Program-made: the position numbers and the translations under genes
The notes under the pieces: generated by a model
What the model saw: only the letters and a program-made list of their open reading frames with translations
The model's database searches: none
Told to the model about the DNA's origin: nothing
Shown here: positions 4,909-5,966 of the stretch, in pieces
Position numbering within the stretch: the first letter of the stretch is position 1
How the letters are laid out: every line of letters starts with the position of its first letter
From: CAYTED01 sp964537075
Lineage (GTDB): Bacteria > Patescibacteriota > Minisyncoccia > Moranbacterales > UBA1568
Direction: 5' to 3'
Assembly: GCA_964537075.1 (NCBI GenBank)
Contig: CAZIBB010000044.1
Coordinates: forward strand, 1-5,966
Length of the DNA: 5,966 nt

Positions 4909-5966
4909 TGCCGCTATCATAAATCTCCTGTACACAAAGAAATTTACCCTGAAAAATTTTAAGATACCATGCCATTTTCTCACGCGAGCAATTATAACCG
5001 AAAAAAACGAAAGAAATAACACTATCGCAGAAAGAGATACGATATAATCACCATATCGAACATACGGAGTGATGTATTTCTCTATTTTTACCGGAGAAAC
5101 AAGCAATGAATATCCATCAGTGGCGCTTACTACCCTATCCATCATATCGCCGGTATCTGAAATGATGTAGCTTTCATCGTAGTTAGAAGCTCGTATAAAG
5201 TATCTTCCGCTCTCCATCGCCCTCACTGAATTAACTGCCACGGTCTGCCTGGAGAGCAATGGAGATCCATTGAATGGCGCATGTGAAGCCATGTTTATGA
5301 GGGCCGTCGCACCAAATCTCGTTGCATCCCGGAAAAGATACGGGGAGATATTTTCAGAACAAAGAGATCCAAAAAAAACTAAATCACCATCAGATGCATC
5401 CCTAAATAAAGATACCCTCTCATTGTTTCGAATAGTATCATGGATAGACAATTCATACATCGTGCTCCATTGATTTTTTGATACGATCTCAACTAACGAC
5501 TTCATCCAATCGACACTATACTCCGCGACCGGCATAAGGAGTTGTTTTTGAGAATAATGGATAGTCCTGTCTCGCGTGTCCAAAAAATATGACTCGCGCA
5601 CACCCGCCCTTGAGCGAGACCCTACTATGATTGATTTTTTTTCCAATGATCCTAAAAAAACAGGGTTATCATCAGAAAAATACTTAGTGACATCAAAATT
5701 CTCAGGCAACACAATCACGTCAATTTCCTTATGCGATTCAAATTCAGAGAGGATACGCAAACCAAGATTATTCTTCTCATCAGAAGGTCCTCCTCTCCCT
5801 ATATGCGTCGCCGCTACGGAAAAATCAATATCTGCTATTTTCTCTGATCTCTCGCGAGTTCTTATGTCAAGCATGACGAAATAACTCACTCCAACTATCA
5901 TGAAAACAGACACCAGCAAAATAAAAGATTCTCGCTGATGTTGAAATTTTTTTCTGTATATCAACC
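4870..5966 (-). CDS. lnt: Apolipoprotein N-acyltransferase (Lnt)-like protein, 5' end outside window
   Basis: This is the C-terminal part (about 364 visible residues) of a membrane enzyme of the nitrilase superfamily. Lnt adds the third acyl chain to the N-terminal cysteine of lipoproteins at the outer face of the membrane. Numbering from the first visible full codon, the expected active-site residues are all present: E88 in VLPEN, K140 in SQKQLLMP, E148 in PVAEY, C202 and E204 in FGSLCSE. The later NMASHAPF and SVRAMESGR segments are also typical. A helix at about 13-31 precedes the catalytic domain, and a last helix lies at 306-326. A basic tail of about 38 residues ends in ENDKH. The first codon in frame is TTG with more sequence before it, so the remaining membrane helices of the family should lie beyond the edge. 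The last 12 codons fall in the direct repeat. Other membrane nitrilase-like acyltransferases remain possible. Confidence 0.88.
   Translation of the reverse strand, partial: LIYRKKFQHQRESFILLVSVFMIVGVSYFVMLDIRTRERSEKIADIDFSVAATHIGRGGPSDEKNNLGLRILSEFESHKEIDVIVLPENFDVTKYFSDDNPVFLGSLEKKSIIVGSRSRAGVRESYFLDTRDRTIHYSQKQLLMPVAEYSVDWMKSLVEIVSKNQWSTMYELSIHDTIRNNERVSLFRDASDGDLVFFGSLCSENISPYLFRDATRFGATALINMASHAPFNGSPLLSRQTVAVNSVRAMESGRYFIRASNYDESYIISDTGDMMDRVVSATDGYSLLVSPVKIEKYITPYVRYGDYIVSLSAIVLFLSFFSVIIARVRKWHGILKFFRVNFFVYRRFMIAAEEKAEICENDKH

Noticed and set aside
4685..5047. Plus-strand reading frame of 120 codons opposite the opgB promoter region and the Lnt-like 3' end
   Set aside because: It runs antisense to the well-supported Lnt-like coding end and to the direct repeat, has low-complexity composition, no recognisable motif and no clear start signal.
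5962..5964. TTG as the start codon of the Lnt-like gene
   Set aside because: The frame is open to the window edge and the N-terminal membrane helices of the family are missing, so this is an internal Leu codon of a partial gene.

Overview
The window carries one run of six minus-strand genes, transcribed from the right edge towards the left. Nearly all are envelope or housekeeping functions. The FolD and the short UppP are divergent. Most starts have no clear Shine-Dalgarno. TGA works as a stop, since the Lnt-like gene ends on it and no reading frame contains an internal TGA. Together these fit a Candidate Phyla Radiation (Patescibacteria, Parcubacteria-like) genome using code 11. The lineage is an inference from gene character and needs a database search.

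In transcription order (right to left) the layout is as follows. (1) The 3' part of an apolipoprotein N-acyltransferase (Lnt)-like gene runs off the right edge. (2) A membrane-anchored phosphoglycerol transferase of the OpgB/MdoB type follows, with its own extended -10 promoter. (3) Next is a DnaQ-like DEDDh 3'-5' exonuclease. (4) A 158-bp spacer is almost filled by a long imperfect inverted repeat with an inner 16-bp palindrome. (5) UppP, undecaprenyl-diphosphatase, comes next. (6) FolD follows after 24 bp. (7) A small His-containing membrane protein lies 1 bp after FolD. (8) The window ends in what looks like half of a bidirectional terminator.

The most notable structure is a 62-63 bp direct repeat (55 of 62 aligned columns identical, one 1-nt gap) on either side of the opgB-like gene. 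The right copy spans the last codons and stop of the Lnt-like gene. The left copy carries a remnant of that same tail and runs into the start codon of the exonuclease. Beyond the right copy, a short reading frame resembles the first residues of the exonuclease. The simplest reading is that the Lnt-like gene once directly preceded the exonuclease gene, and that a cassette of about 2.1 kb carrying opgB and its promoter was placed at the junction, duplicating it. Recombination between the repeats would remove opgB and leave both neighbours intact.

Functionally, Lnt (lipoprotein acylation), OpgB (phosphoglycerol transfer to an extracytoplasmic glycan) and UppP (lipid carrier recycling) all act at the outer face of the cytoplasmic membrane. 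The exonuclease and FolD are cytoplasmic housekeeping enzymes. No RNA genes, CRISPR arrays or transposase genes were seen, and no stretch over 300 bases lacks a gene.
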